64,000 nt of DNA from Turnera subulata (GCA_028386065.3 JAKUCV010007826.1:91850-155849); one strand, 5' to 3'. Numbered from the stretch's first letter, positions 22,401-33,932 are shown. The notes: generated by a model not told the origin, from the sequence alone. Numbers and translations: made by a program.

Positions 22401-23549
22401 ATGCCAGTAAGCCAGGGACGTGGATGGAACAACAACACCTACAACAACCAAGGTAGTTCATGGACTCAGTCTAGAGGGACCTCGTTTGGAAATACTCGCC
22501 CGAGACTTCCTTTATCTCAGGTGAGGTGTTATGAGTGTAACGAAGTTGGGCACCACCGATATTTTTGTCCCAAGTTGGGAAGATCTAGAGATACGGCACC
22601 TGCTCAGACAGTGCAAGCTTCTGTAGCCAGTTTTCCTAGTGGTTCTGAAGTTCGCCGAGGCCGAGGACGTGGAGCTGTTCCTGCTAGAACCCAGTCAGCC
22701 ATGAATCAGAGTGCAGCAGTGCCGAGAGCATTTGTGATCACCACTGATGAGGATCCAAAGAATGCCGATGTTATAGCAGGTACTTTTACAGTCTTTGGTA
22801 GTATTGCATATACTTTGATTGATCCTGGTGATACGCATTCTTTTGTCGCGCAAAGTTTTGCAATACAACATAGCTGTACAGAAGAGAGTTTAACTTGTCC
22901 GATGGGGGTTAGGTTACCTGCGGGTATAGTGGTGAGGTTAACCCATGTGTGTAGAGACGTTTCTCTTTCGTACGACAATGAGGTTTTTCTTGCACGGTTG
23001 GTTGTGATGAACATGGGAGGTTTCGATATTATCCCGAGGATGGATTGGTTGTCGAGGTACAGTGCTATGGTAAACTGTCGAACCAAGGAAGTGCTGCTGA
23101 CTTCCGATAGTAGGCGTCAGGTTTTGTTGACAGGTATTGGGAGAGCTGCTACTACATATAATATTTTTACAAATCAGGATTTTGGAATGAAGCCGCACGG
23201 TCCAGATGCCTTGTTGACTCATGTCAAGGGCGAAGAAGTTCAGACACCAGTTTTAGGGGACATCACAGTTGTGAGAGAGTTTCCAGATGTGTTTCCAGAG
23301 GATCTACCAAGATTGGCACCTGACAGGGAAGTTGAGTACACTATCGATCTGATGTTGGGAGTGACACCTATTTTGATGGCACCGTACCGGATGGCACCAA
23401 CAGAACTCCAGAAGTTGAAGAAACAGTTAGATGAGCTACTAGAGAAAGAATTTATCAGACCCCAGTACATCACTTTGGGGATCACCAGTTCTATTTGTGA
23501 AGAAAAAAAATGGCAGTTTGCGTATGTGTGTAGACTACCGACAGCTTAA
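22401..23549 (+). pseudogene. Gypsy gag zinc knuckle, protease and start of RT
   Basis: The 382-residue frame has a CCHC knuckle CYECNEVGHHRYFC (residues ~44-57) and then the aspartic protease region. The active site reads LIDPGDTHSFVA where the family has LIDSGATHSF, so the Ser after the catalytic Asp is Pro. It proceeds through VREFPDVFPEDLPRL and VEYTIDLMLGVTPI to the first RT block [12 protein letters not shown], then loses frame near 23510. The protease is very likely dead. Confidence 0.87.
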
Positions 23550-24380
23550 CAAAGTGACAGTGAAGAACAAGTACCCGCTTCCCAAGATTAATGACCTCTT
23601 TGATCAGTTACAGGGAGCTACCGTGTTCTCCACGATTGATCTTCAATCTGGATATCATCAGGTCAAGATTGCAGAGAAGGACATACCGAAGACAACCTTC
23701 CGCACTCGGTATGGTCACTTTTGAGTTCACAGTGGTTCCTTTCGGCTTGACCAATGCACCTGCAGTTTCTGGACAAGTTTGTGGTAGTCTTCATCGACGA
23801 CATCCTGATACACTCCAAGAGTAGGGAAGAACATGAAGAGCACCTGAGGGTAGTACTACAGAGGTTGCGAGAGAAACAATTATATGCCAAGTTCAGCAAG
23901 TGCGAGTTCTGGCTTGAAGAAGTTGCATTCCTCGGACATGTTGTATCCAGGGATGGGATAAAGGTTGACCCTGCCAAAGTAAAAGCTGTTCTAGAGTGGG
24001 AGCCGCCCAAGATGGTACCCGAAGTCAGAAGTTTTCTTGGCCTTGGAGGATATTACCGGAGGTTCATCGAGGGTTTTTCCTTGATAGCCAGTCCTAGGAC
24101 CAAGCTGTTGAGGAAAGATCAAGCCCTTGTATGGAGTGAAGCCTACCAGAAGAGTTTTGATGAACTGAAGAAGAAGTTAACATCAGCACCAGTTTTGACA
24201 GTACCTAAGCCAGGAGTAGAGTATGTGCTGTTTTGTGATGCTTCTGGTTTGGGAGCAGTTCTGATGCAAGAGGGTCGAGTGATTGCCTATGCTTCGAGAC
24301 AGTTGAGACCACATGAGAAGAACTACCCGACACATGATTTAGAGATGGCCGCAGTGATCCTTGCTTTGAAGATTTGGTGA
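23497..24380 (+). pseudogene. Gypsy reverse transcriptase and RNase H
   Basis: The frame at 23497-23724 has [20 protein letters not shown] and [18 protein letters not shown] (first catalytic Asp). One extra T near 23720 shifts the frame. After GLTNAPA the usual FMDLMNRVF-type segment of about 13 residues is missing. Reading resumes with [20 protein letters not shown] (Asp pair). The thumb and RNase H follow in 23754-24380 ([60 protein letters not shown]), ending at a TGA after ALKIW. The deletion in the palm would abolish activity. Confidence 0.9.
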
Positions 24381-24481
24381 CATTACCTGTTCGGAGAGAG
24401 ATGATTTTCACAGATCATAAGAGTCTCAAGTACATCATGACTCATAAGGAACTTAACCTACGACAAAGAGGTTAGCTTGAG

Positions 24482-25411
24482 TTGCTGAATGATTATGATT
24501 GTACTATTAAGTACCACCTTGGAAAAGCTAATGTTGTAGCTGATGCTTTGAGCCGGAGACAACCAGAAGATGCTTCTATGACCTACTCGATATCCTCTCT
24601 TATCGAGTTAAGGAAGATGGGAGTTGATTTGTCAGTGGACGAGACAGGAGCCTTATTGACCCGTATTGAAGTCAAGTCTAACCTAAGAGGTTGGATTGTG
24701 GAACTACAAAATAGAGATCCTGGCTTGATCAAGCTGAAGGAAGCAGTTCGCAGTGGAAAAGAAGACTTGTTTCACATAGCCGAGGATAGTGCACTGATGC
24801 TGGGGAAACGTCTATGTGTACCCAGTGTTGGTGACCTGCGCAGTCAGATTCTGGAAGAAGGACATATGGCGCCGTATGCTATGCACCCTGGAAGCACCAA
24901 GATGTATCAGAATTTGAGGAGTCATTTCTGGTGGCCGCGCATGAAGAAAGATGTAGCCGAGTATGTGGCTAAGTGTATTACCTGCCAACAGGTGAAAGCC
25001 GAGCATCAAGCTCCAGCGGGAATGTTTAGAACTTTAACAGTGCCAGAGTGGAAGTGGGAGATGATCACTATGGATTTTGTGGTCGGATTACCGTTGACTC
25101 GGAGACAACATGATGCTATCCGGGTTATTATTGACCGACTTACAAAATCAGCTCATTTCCTCCCCATCCGACAGACAGATACCCTGGACAAGTTGGCGAA
25201 GCTTTATGTTGCAGAGATTGTGAGGCTACATGGAGTTCCTAAGTCCATAGTCAGACAGAGATCCGAGATTCACATCATGGTTTTGGGAGAGTCTACAAGC
25301 AGCTTCGGTTACGAAATTGAGTTTCAGTACCGCTTTTCATCTTCAGACAGACGGACAGTCAAAGAGAACTATTCAGACACTGAAAGACATGTTAAGGGCT
25401 TGTGCTCTTAA
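24482..25411 (+). pseudogene. Gypsy RNase H end and integrase core
   Basis: Begins in the terminal RNase H block (YDCTIKYHLGKANVVADALS), then the integrase zinc-binding region (HPGSTKMYQNLRSHFWWPRM followed by CITCQQVKAEHQAPAG) and the catalytic core start (WEMITMDFVVGLP, RVIIDRLTKSAHFLPI). Near 25255 the conserved S-D-R-D-x-x-F motif is degenerate (RQRSEIHIMVLG), and a frameshift moves the rest to the overlapping frame at 25317. Confidence 0.88.
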
Positions 25412-26258
25412 TTTCAGTGGGAGTTGGGATCAGTACTTGCCTTTGTCCGAATTCGCCTACAACAGCAATTTTCATTCCAGCATCAGGATGCCATCGTTTA
25501 AAGCTCTTTATGGAAGGAAATGCCGAAGTCTAGTATGTTGGGATGAAGAAGGTCTTCATTTGATTGTTGGTCCAGATTTGGTTAAGCAGACAGTTGATAA
25601 GATTCAGACAGTTAAGCAGAGTATAAGAGCAGCTCAGGACCGACAAAAGAGTTATGCTGACAAACATCGACGTGAGATGGAATACAGAGTCGGGGAAAGA
25701 GTTTTTCTCCGAGTAGCGCCCTGGAAAGGTGTTATCAAATTAGGGAAAAGAGGGAAGCTGAGTCCCAGATACATCGGGCCGTATGAAATCGTGGAAAAGG
25801 TTGGACCCTTGGCGTACAGATTGTCTTTACCAGAGGAGTTGTCACGGATTCATGATGTGTTCCATGTCTCTAGGTTGAAGAGATACAGATTAGATCCGAG
25901 TCATGTGGTTACTACAATAGATGTTGAGGTATCAGACGATCTTACGTATATAGAGATGCCAGAACAGATTCTTGCCCAAGAGGTCAGACAGTTGAGGAAC
26001 CGTGTTATACCGATGGTAAAGGTTAAGCGGAGCAAGCACTCTGCAAACGAGTCTACATGGGAAGTTGAGGAGCACATGTGTTCGCAGTATCCGCACCTCT
26101 CAGTATCTGCACCTGTTTTCAGCATCGGAGTGAATTTCGGGGACGAAATTCTTTTAAGCTGGGTAGGCTATAACAGCCCGGGTAATTTTTGCATTTTTAC
26201 CAGTACCGTAAAGTTTTTATACAGTGATTTACCATTGGTTTTAATCTTGGGTAATTAA
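25317..26258 (+). pseudogene. Gypsy integrase C-terminus with chromodomain-like tail
   Basis: STAFHLQTDGQSKRTIQTLK carries the core Glu region. Then come YADKHRREMEYRVGERVFLR and KLSPRYIGPYEIVEKVGPLA (GPY/F module), SRIHDVFHVSRLKRY, and DDLTYIEMPEQILAQEVRQL with WEVEEHMCSQYPHL, the chromodomain-like tail of the Tekay clade, thought to steer insertion to heterochromatin. The natural stop after the tail is lost, so the frame runs through GDEILL (normally untranslated) into the 3' LTR. Confidence 0.88.
26135..26168 (+). other. Polypurine-tract region of gypsy element
   Basis: GGGGACGAAATTCTTTTAAG followed by CTGGGTAGGC directly precedes the 3' LTR; this is the standard Tekay-type end (GGGACGAAATTC...GGGGGTAG) in mutated form. 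Confidence 0.7.
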
Positions 26259-28767
26259 TTCATGGTAAATCGGGCATCGGATTCCAAAACCGAGCCCTGT
26301 CCCACGTTTGGGATTTTTCTGCGGATTTTACAGACCAAAGTTGGAATTTTTCGGGTCTAGGATTCTTCAGAAAAGTCAAGTTTATCCTCGAGTTAACGGA
26401 CCAGAAATAAAGGTAAGGGGGTATATTGGTTATTTTCTGGTCCGGACGGGACACACCTCACATGCTGTACAGTAGTGTATAATTGAGGCTGCCGCCGCTT
26501 CTTTCCTGTGTCGCCCGTGAGCTGCATTTTCCTGTGTAATTAGTTTTCTGCATGTCTTTTACCCGTGTTTCCTGCCCCTTCCTGCATAAACACCATGCCA
26601 TACCATCACCCATCTTCTTCTTCCTCCTGCAAACCACCAAAATCCTCCTTCGTTGTTTCTGCAAAAACCCAGTGCATCCCACAAAACCAAACCAGAGAGG
26701 AAAAAAAAAAAGAAAGAAAAACAAAAACACACACACACACTAGCCCCAAAACGCTACCATTTTGGACAACCCCAACACCCCTCCCTTCCTTTCTTCTCCC
26801 GTGAAACACCACACATCACCGGAGACCATCACTGCCGCCGAGCTACCTCCACAGCCGATCGCTGCCACCTGCACCTCTTCTCTCCTTCCTTCTCCTCTCA
26901 TCGGCCGCACCTCCCCGCTCTCCTCGTCTCTGCAGCATGCCGTCAAGCCGCCACCGGCGCCTCGCGCCCTCTCGCAGCAACCCGACGACTGCTGCGAACA
27001 GCTGCCGCCTTGTCCTGCTCACTTTCGCCTCGCCCCGTTCGTCGCGCCTCCGACCGTGTTGTCTCCTTCCTGTCGCGCTACTGCCGCAACTACAGCTCAC
27101 AGCAAGGTGAGCAATGGCGGGTTGAAGACCCGATTAAGGGTGAATTCGACCCGGTCTCGCGTGGGTCGACCCGGATAGGTCTGTGGGTTGGCTTCATGGG
27201 TTGGGCTTGGGCCTGGACTTGTTGCCTGGCCTAGGTCCTACTTTTGGGCAGACTCTGGGCTTGTCCTGTTCATGACCCAGCCTTTTTTTTTTTTAAAAAA
27301 AGAGAAAGAGAGATAAGTTAAATAAATAATTTCTGGAAAAAAATTAATGATAAAGATTTTCAATAATTACTTCTGGAAAAAAATTATAAATGCTTTTTGG
27401 AAAAGAATATATGTCATGGTAAATAATTTTTATGGAAATAAATTTTGGAAAGGGTATTACCAAAGTAAGGTACTGGAATAATAACCGGGTATAAGTATGG
27501 TAAGTTATTTTTGACACTTGGAAATAAATGGTGAATGATGATGATAACGAAAGTAACCCGAGGCAGTAACCGAGTCGGATCAGTATTTATTTTACGACAT
27601 ACCCTATTAGCATGGCATCTGCATAAGATCTTATGAGTGCATATTATTGTTTGATATAGGAGTTGATAACGAGCAGTTACCTGAGGAACCAGACTTGGAA
27701 TCTGTTGGGTAATTCCATAATTGATAATCAGCTAAGGTGCGGATGGATATGTACCTGTAATACTTTATGTGTTTTGTTGTTTGATTGAACTGCCGAGATG
27801 GTTATTGTTGGTTATTTGACTGCTATGGTTAATGTTGTTGTTGTTGTTGGACTGTGTTATTGGATTTGTGGATATTGTGTTGAGATGTTAACAGAGGATA
27901 ATTGAGAAAAGGATAATGGGTATTGGAAATAGAATTTGGAATTGAATTTGAGATGATGACTTTATTGTCACGTGGAAAGTAGTGGTACGACTAGATGGTT
28001 AGAGGCTAGTTCTGTGGTGTCATGGCCGGTTTCTTGGTTTGGGATGTTGATCCCGGTTTTGTTTGGTTATTGAGAAGTTGATCTCGGATTGGTTATGTTA
28101 TTGGGATGTTGATCCCGGGTTATGTTTTGGCCTGGCATCCGGAATTAGTTGATAACCAGGTACGACCCTAGCTTGTCCAGTGACAGGGCCCGAAAGATAA
28201 AATTGGAAATAATAATAAATATTCTTCTAGCCTTGGCTCGGTCATGATCTGGTTGAATCTCTGATTTGTATTTTGCTAGTATTTTCTTCGAAAGTATTAT
28301 GGTTGCCTGCATATCTCTGTTTATCCATGATTGTGCTTAATTGTATCGGTGAGCACTTCGGACTCACCCCTCGCCTGCGAGGTTTCATCCCGTAGGTTGA
28401 GTTTGTTCGTAGTTCAGGTACGATGTTCGTCAGCTGCTGCTTTCTTCTCCACCTGACTCCAGATCCAGACCTCCGCTGCATGTGCATTTAAGTCTTCTGC
28501 TGTTGTATTAACATGTTGCTGTGTTGCTGCTTTTCTTTATTTCCTCTGATGCTGTATCATATGATTTCTGCTGCTGCTGTTGAGCTAGAGTGTGTGGCTT
28601 GAATAATGGTCTCCGAGTATAGGTGACAGATGATGTAGTGGTGATTATGTTGTATTTGGGATTTGATGTTGTGTAGTATTTGATTACGATGTACTATCTG
28701 TTCTATCAATAAGAATAGTTCCGGCACGTGTTTATTGTATCTGGTAAATACGAATCGGGGCGCTTCA
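26169..28767 (+). repeat. 3' LTR of gypsy element
   Basis: Matches 18788-21406 with scattered substitutions and small indels. Its first two bases are TA instead of TG and its TATA core is mutated. Confidence 0.92.
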
Positions 28768-29683
28768 TTTTCGCTGTTCTTTTCATAGTTCTCTTATTTC
28801 TAATAATTACTGTTCTTCGTAATTTTTAAATGCTTATATATTAATCATTATCTTTATAAGGACTTATATATAATGTACACAAATATTTTTTTAATCCTTT
28901 GATATTCTAAATTATATAATTTTAATTATCAAATTATATTCCCAATTAAGGTTATTGTTATATTATGTTATTATTTTCCATTATTATGTTTATCATAGCC
29001 ATTCTTGTTTTTTTTGGTAGTTTTTGCTGACTCTTAGAATGTTCTTCTTCATATTTCTATTATTTCTTCAAACATTATTATTTTTTGTAATTTTTGGCAG
29101 CTATTGAGAAAATATAAATAAAATATTTGTACATTAATCATTAACTTGAGAAGAACTTATATATAATTTAGTTTTGATACTTTTGAACATATGGATATAT
29201 ACTGTTTAAAATTGATTTTTGTATGAGAATATTAAGTTCTTGTGATTATTCCTCTTTATGATTATTCTTTTTCATAGACGTTGTTTTTGTTTGTCTTTTT
29301 CGCTGCCTCATAGAATATTCTTTTTCATATTTCTATTGTTTTTTCAAACATTATTGTTTTTTACAGTTTTGGTAGCTATTGAGAAAATATAAATAAAGAC
29401 TTATACACTAATCATTAACATGAGAAGAACTTATATATAATTTAGACAATGATTTTTTTGATAGTTTGAACAAACAGATATAAATTGTTTAAAATTAATT
29501 TTTATATTAGAATATGAATTTATAAATCAATTTTTCTTTTCCATACTTCTTATTGATAATAAATTACAAGAAAAAAAACCGTGAGTTCTTATAATTATTC
29601 TTCTCTACGATTATTCTTTTTCGTTGATGTTATCCTTATTCGTGATTTTTCGCTGACTCTTCGGCAGTTCTTCGTTATGTTTG
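28768..29683. repeat. AT-rich tandem array, middle part
   Basis: Continuation of the array from 18787 after the gypsy element. The unit from TTCTTCTTCATATTTCTATT (29041) recurs as TTCTTTTTCATATTTCTATT (29310), about 270 bp on. The segment 29040-29683 is nearly identical to 41979-42622. Confidence 0.75.
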
Positions 29684-29802
29684 TGAATCGGTTGATGATT
29701 AGGAAGATGCTTAAGGTTAATTAAGTATGCTTATGACTAATTAAGTATGATTATTAACATAAGGCATGGATTAAATTGTGACAATGATTATAATATTATA
29801 CT
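29684..29802 (+). repeat. Extra LTR copy of SIRE element B, first fragment
   Basis: Matches the start of the 5' LTR at 42623 (TGAATCGGTTGATGATTAGG). It is broken at 29802 by insertion of SIRE element A and resumes at 40955. Confidence 0.88.
29798..29802. repeat. TSD of SIRE element A (ATACT), left copy
   Basis: Perfect 5-bp repeat with 40955-40959; the two bracket element A within the LTR of element B. Confidence 0.9.
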
Positions 29803-30304
29803 TGTAAGCCCAAACACGCTAAGAGGGGGGGTGAATTAGCGTTTAAGAACTAATTAAAACTTAAAACAAATAATAATGCGGAATTGAAAGAGAGTGAGAC
29901 AAACCGATTTATCCTGGTTCACACACACAAAACCTGTGTGGCTAATCCAGTCCCCCGAGAGACTCTCTCGAAGATTCCACTATCCGCGTTAAGCTTCCGG
30001 GTGCTTAACAAACCGTTTACAACTCCTGCTTGAAGATTCCTCACTTCAAGCCTTTTTCTCACAGAAAGAAGACCCTCTTCCTATGAATTTACTACAAGGG
30101 AACAATCCTCCCTTAAAGTGTATGTTAATAAAAAGGTCACTCAAAACAAGACTCTCTTTAAGAGTAGGTATGAGTACAAAAATAAGCTCTATGAAGAAAA
30201 CTCTCAATTCTCTATGATATTGGCTCATAAAATGAATTGTATGTTTCACAATGAATCTTAAAAATGTGGAGAGTTGAATTGTTTTAAACAGAGACCTAAA
30301 AGCT

Positions 30305-30313
30305 CTATTTATA
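30305..30313 (-). promoter_or_regulatory. TATA box of SIRE element A LTR
   Basis: Minus-strand CCTTATAAATAGAGC. It marks the likely start of transcription about 30 bp to the left; the palindrome cluster lies immediately upstream. Confidence 0.65.
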
Positions 30314-30411
30314 AGGATAAAAGCATGTATGACCGTTGGGGAAGCAATCTAAAACATCTTTAAACAAGATAGCATGAGAAGGTAAAAAGTGTGTCTGCTC
30401 ATGTCGGCTGA

Positions 30412-30842
30412 ACATCGATGTTGGAATCAAGGACATCGATGTTATGGCCTTTGATTGTGCATTATTAGTCCAACGGTCACAAGGACATCGATGTTGCAAA
30501 AGCGGACATCGATGTCCGGACATCGATGTCCTGGCCAGCGAATATGAATTATTGGGCTAACGGTCACTAGAACATCGATGTTGCCCAAGACATTGTCCAC
30601 CGAGACAAAATAACATCGATGTTCATATGTTGAACAACGATGTTTTGGACACTCCCAAAACAATCTTAAAAGCCGATTCAAATGGACATCGATGTTATGG
30701 TGTTGAACATCGATGTTATGATACATGCCGAAACAATTTTGAAACCTGATTCAATAGGACATCGATGTTCAGACACTTCAAAACAATTTTTTAAGCATAA
30801 CGGTCATGAGGACATCGATGTTCAGAAATTGGACATTGATGT
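30412..30842. repeat. Palindrome cluster ACATCGATGT in LTR U3
   Basis: Eleven exact copies of ACATCGATGT (first 30412-30421, last 30812-30821) plus two single-base variants, at irregular spacing of 12-55 bp. Usually preceded by GG or GA and followed by T, so many are AACATCGATGTT. Confidence 0.95.
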
Positions 30843-31151
30843 TCAAAGCTTAGAAACCATTTTTATGATTAAATCGATGCCATATGATGCATGAGTAAAA
30901 ATGATTTTGTTTCGAGCGAATAACTTAGAGACATTGAATGTTTAACCTTGTACAAAATTGAGTTCCTAAATCTTCTTATTCTTCTTGCTTGATCTTGTCA
31001 CTTCCATTCTTGAACTCTTGATCACATAAGGTCTTTGATCTTAATTATTTCTTTTTGCTTCATAATAATGATCATCCTAAGACATGGTTGATTTGTCATT
31101 ATCAAAACCTGAATAGGATAAAGAGATATTAGCAAAACATTATTTTCAACA

Positions 31152-31170
31152 ATTTCCCCCTTTTTGATAA
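31152..31170 (-). other. Polypurine tract of SIRE element A
   Basis: ATTTCCCCCTTTTTGATAA on the plus strand abuts the LTR; on the element strand it is an A/G run, the plus-strand primer. Confidence 0.8.
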
Positions 31171-31359
31171 TGACAAACAAGTCGAAGTATGTGCCCATTA
31201 GTTCCCCCTATGTTTTAGCCATGATGCCGTTTAATTTGAACTTGGTGTGCACATACATGTTAATTTGTTTCCCCCTTTTGGCATTAGCAAAAAGAAATAG
31301 AAAAGACAAGCTTTTATGCAATTTGAAGAACATAGGATAAAAGATTAAAAATCGGGATG

Positions 31360-32612
31360 TTAGTTCCCATCATCTTCATCGTCGTCGGCATCTTCGCCAT
31401 TGTCGGCAGCAACTGCTTCTTCTTCATTTTCCGCTTCCACGTCCATGGAATCACCAGCCACATTGGGATCAAATGGCTCATCATCATCATTACCCTCAGC
31501 TTCGAAATCATAGCCATGAAATGTTGTATGATAGGGTGGAGGTTGATAGTGCATCCTATCAAAGTAGGATCGAAGATCATGCCCTTGGCGTTGAACTTCG
31601 ATGTCAATACGATCAGTGGACCGTCCCATGCTATTGACACTCAATTGGAGATGTTTAAGGGATGCTGCAATCGATTCAAGCGTGACCACGGGAGCTTGGC
31701 GTTGAGAAGCGGCTGCTGAGCTCTCAGCTTGAGTGATTCGTGGTGCTTGCTCGGTTTTGCCGGGTCGGAATGTATCGTTACTAATCGCCCAAATTTTGCT
31801 ATGAGAAACCCGAGGGCCTTTCCGAGCGTCAATACCTGCATTCAATAAGATATCCAACAACAAGAAGGGATATGGCAGGGGATGATTGATGGACTGAGGA
31901 GGATAGTCCGTCATGTGCATAAGCGCAAAACGTGGCCAATTAATTGGAGCATGATGGATAATGGCAAGGAGTACCTTCATATCCTCAATGGACATGACGG
32001 TGTGATTTTCGGGTCTTGGCTTGATTACCCGGGTGATGAGAAAAAACAGAACACGGTACTCCGGGTGGATGGAATGAATGGTTGGCCTTTTGGAATGGGT
32101 ATGACGGACAACTTCCGTGAAACCGAGTTCAGTTAGTAGAGGGCCTTCGTTTGTTGTGAGCCAATTAGGACCACTATAAGAGGCAGTATCCGCCCCTTCA
32201 AATGGTAATCCGTTGCTGCCCCAAATTCCTCGAGAGTAAAAGAGATATCGACTCCATTCACCTGAGTAGTGAACACATCACCATCTCGGTTGAGTGTTGA
32301 GTAGAAGGCTCGGGTGAAGTCGGCACTATATTGAAAGCTTTTGTTGGTGACAAATTCCCACAAACCAGTTGTACGTAGGTGCCCTTCAAGTCGAGTATAG
32401 TTCTTCTCCTTTGGGTAAGTGATCGGAAGATACCGGGGAGTGCAAATAGGACGATTTTGGAAGTAAGATTGAAAGTGAGTGCGTTGAGCTCGGGTAGAAA
32501 ACCAAACAGCAGATTTGTCGTCCAAAGGAAATTGAGGAGATGAGGTAGAGGGACCTCCTCTTTTGGTTGGTTGTCTCACGGGTGTTTTGCCATGTGATGC
32601 GGTCTTGCCCAT
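31360..32612 (-). pseudogene. SIRE element A env-like gene with one frameshift
   Basis: The first frame (32612-32133, 159 residues) starts MGKTASHGK and is rich in basic residues and prolines, then SAVWFSTRAQRTHFQSYFQN and VFTTQVNGVDISFTLEEFGA, like the plant-transposon protein domain found in SIRE env-like ORFs. Near 32150 the frame shifts; the second frame carries the EYRVLFFLITRVIKPRPENH block and SIEDMKVLLAIIHHAPINWP (31995 onward), a helix-prone AASLKHLQLSVNSMGRSTDR stretch and an acidic C-terminus ending DDDEDDGN at 31360. No signal peptide or clear membrane span. It has its own promoter-like upstream region. Confidence 0.75.
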
Positions 32613-32750
32613 GGTTGAAGAAAGAAGGGTAAAGAGTAAGTGAAAAAAGAGATTAGAGAAAAAAGTATGAAGAATGTGTAGATAAGAATGCTAAAGGAGA
32701 GCATGATAGACTTTGGAGAAGAGAGAGTTGAGATGAGAAATGAAGAGCAT

Positions 32751-32763
32751 TGTGTTTTATGTA
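32751..32763 (-). promoter_or_regulatory. TATA-like element upstream of env-like ORF
   Basis: Minus-strand CCCTACATAAAACACA, about 140 bp before the env-like ATG (32612), followed by a CT-rich leader. The nearest ACATCGATGT lies about 70 bp further upstream, echoing the LTR arrangement. Confidence 0.45.
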
Positions 32764-32832
32764 GGGGACAACGGCTAGTAATGGCTAGTAACAGTCACGC
32801 AACGACTATTTTTTTTAAATTTCAGCAGCTGA

Positions 32833-33250
32833 ACATCGATGTCCATGATGGTAACATCGATGTTGTGTACTATTGAGTTGATTCTGTGAATGTCTAACAG
32901 CTATAATTTTTGAAAGACAGCAGCTGAACATCGATGTTCACAGTTTTAACTTCGATTTTTTTTGCTCTCGGGTCCGAGCTTTGTAAAACTGGGAAAGAGA
33001 CGACATCGATGTTATTAAGTGTGACATCGATGTTATTAAGTGTGACATCGATGTTATTTGCTCTCGGGTCCAAGCTGTGAAATAGTGAAGTAGACCGAAC
33101 ATCGATGTTTAGACTTGGAACATCGATGTTGGATGCCCTCGGGTTGATACTTTGAAGAACTGAAAACAACGAACATCGATGTGGTGGTGTGAAACATCGA
33201 TGTTGAAAAAAAAAAATATGGAAGTATAAAAACTTACTGAACATCGATGT
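32833..33250. repeat. Palindrome cluster ACATCGATGT upstream of env-like ORF
   Basis: Eleven exact copies (first 32833-32842, last 33241-33250) plus one degenerate copy near 32950. Three in a row (33003, 33025 and 33047) form a 22-bp tandem repeat. A related inverted pair, ACACCGATGTT and AACATCGGTGT, is at 34806-34836. Confidence 0.95.
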
Positions 33251-33752
33251 TCCGTATGGGTTTTACATGTTTGGTCCATTTTTTTTGTACATCCGGTTCC
33301 CCCTTGCTTATGGCCTTGATGAGGAGTACCTGCAAAACAACGTTGAAAACGCTCCGACACTCAAGTTAGGAATATGTAACTCCAAGATATGATAATATAA
33401 TTAACACATTGTAATGAATAAGAGAAAAATATTTGAGATTTTCTGTACTCTCAAATAGGATCAGCTTCGTCATATAAACACGGTTGATGAGATATTTGTC
33501 CCATCAATTGGACTTTGATTTTCTCTGTCGAAAAGTATCCGTTTTGGTGCCAGACAACAAATCTCGTTAGGAATCAATAATTCAATTAAAACCACGATTG
33601 TCAAAAAGGAAATCTTTGATAATTGGAAAAATTTGTAAGGTTGCAGACATTGATTGAGCAATAATTTAACTAATTGGCACGTTTTACAAAGAAAAATTCT
33701 TGAAAATCGAAGCAGTTTGGAGGGGTCTTCTTTTGAACATTTTTCAAAGATA

Positions 33753-33850
33753 GGTAGGGGTCACCTCCTGAACAGTCTCTGGACACGTCAGAAATTGGTA
33801 GGGGTCACCTACTGAGAGAAGAAGCAACGCAGTTGTGTTTCTATAAATAG
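33753..33850 (+). promoter_or_regulatory. Promoter-like region of the antisense ORF
   Basis: A 14-bp direct repeat GGTAGGGGTCACCT at 33753-33766 and 33797-33810, an ACGTCA motif between them (33785-33790; TGACGT core on the other strand, as in plant as-1 type bZIP sites), and TATAAATAG at 33842-33850. The ATG lies 83 bp after the TATA box, leaving an A-rich leader of about 55 bases. Confidence 0.5.
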
Positions 33851-33932
33851 GCATACGATAGAACTCATTAGACACAGAAAATTATAAGCCAATTGCAGAA
33901 AGAGAGTTAGCAAAAAAAAATCAAAAGCAAGA

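Larger units (their letters stand above)
18788..28767 (+). mobile_element. Ty3/gypsy chromovirus (Tekay-type), full length, decayed
   Basis: A 9.98-kb element with LTRs of 2619 bp (18788-21406) and 2599 bp (26169-28767). The LTRs start TGTAACAGCCCGGG (TATAACAGCC in the 3' copy) and end GGGGCGCTTCA. Flanks share TTTTCG (18782-18787 and 28768-28773), fitting a 5-bp TSD with one ambiguous base. The interior holds a primer-binding site, gag, protease, RT, RNase H, integrase and a chromodomain-like tail in the gypsy order. All genes carry stops or frameshifts. Confidence 0.93.
29803..31151 (-). repeat. 3' LTR of SIRE element A
   Basis: 1349 bp. On the element strand it has a TATA box (TATAAATAG at 30313-30305) with a cluster of ACATCGATGT palindromes starting about 100 bp upstream of it, in U3. 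Confidence 0.92.

Noticed and set aside
30442..30726. Frames coding for repeated HRC/NIDV peptides
   Set aside because: These are translations of the ACATCGATGT palindromes in successive frames, on both strands, within an LTR.
30412..33250. CRISPR-like repeat-spacer array
   Set aside because: The repeat is only 10 bp, spacing is irregular (12-150 bp), spacers share sequence, there are no cas genes and the DNA is from a plant retrotransposon.
33753..33850. Pararetrovirus promoter, suggested by the ACGTCA motif and TATA box
   Set aside because: No other viral feature in the element; such motifs occur in many plant promoters.
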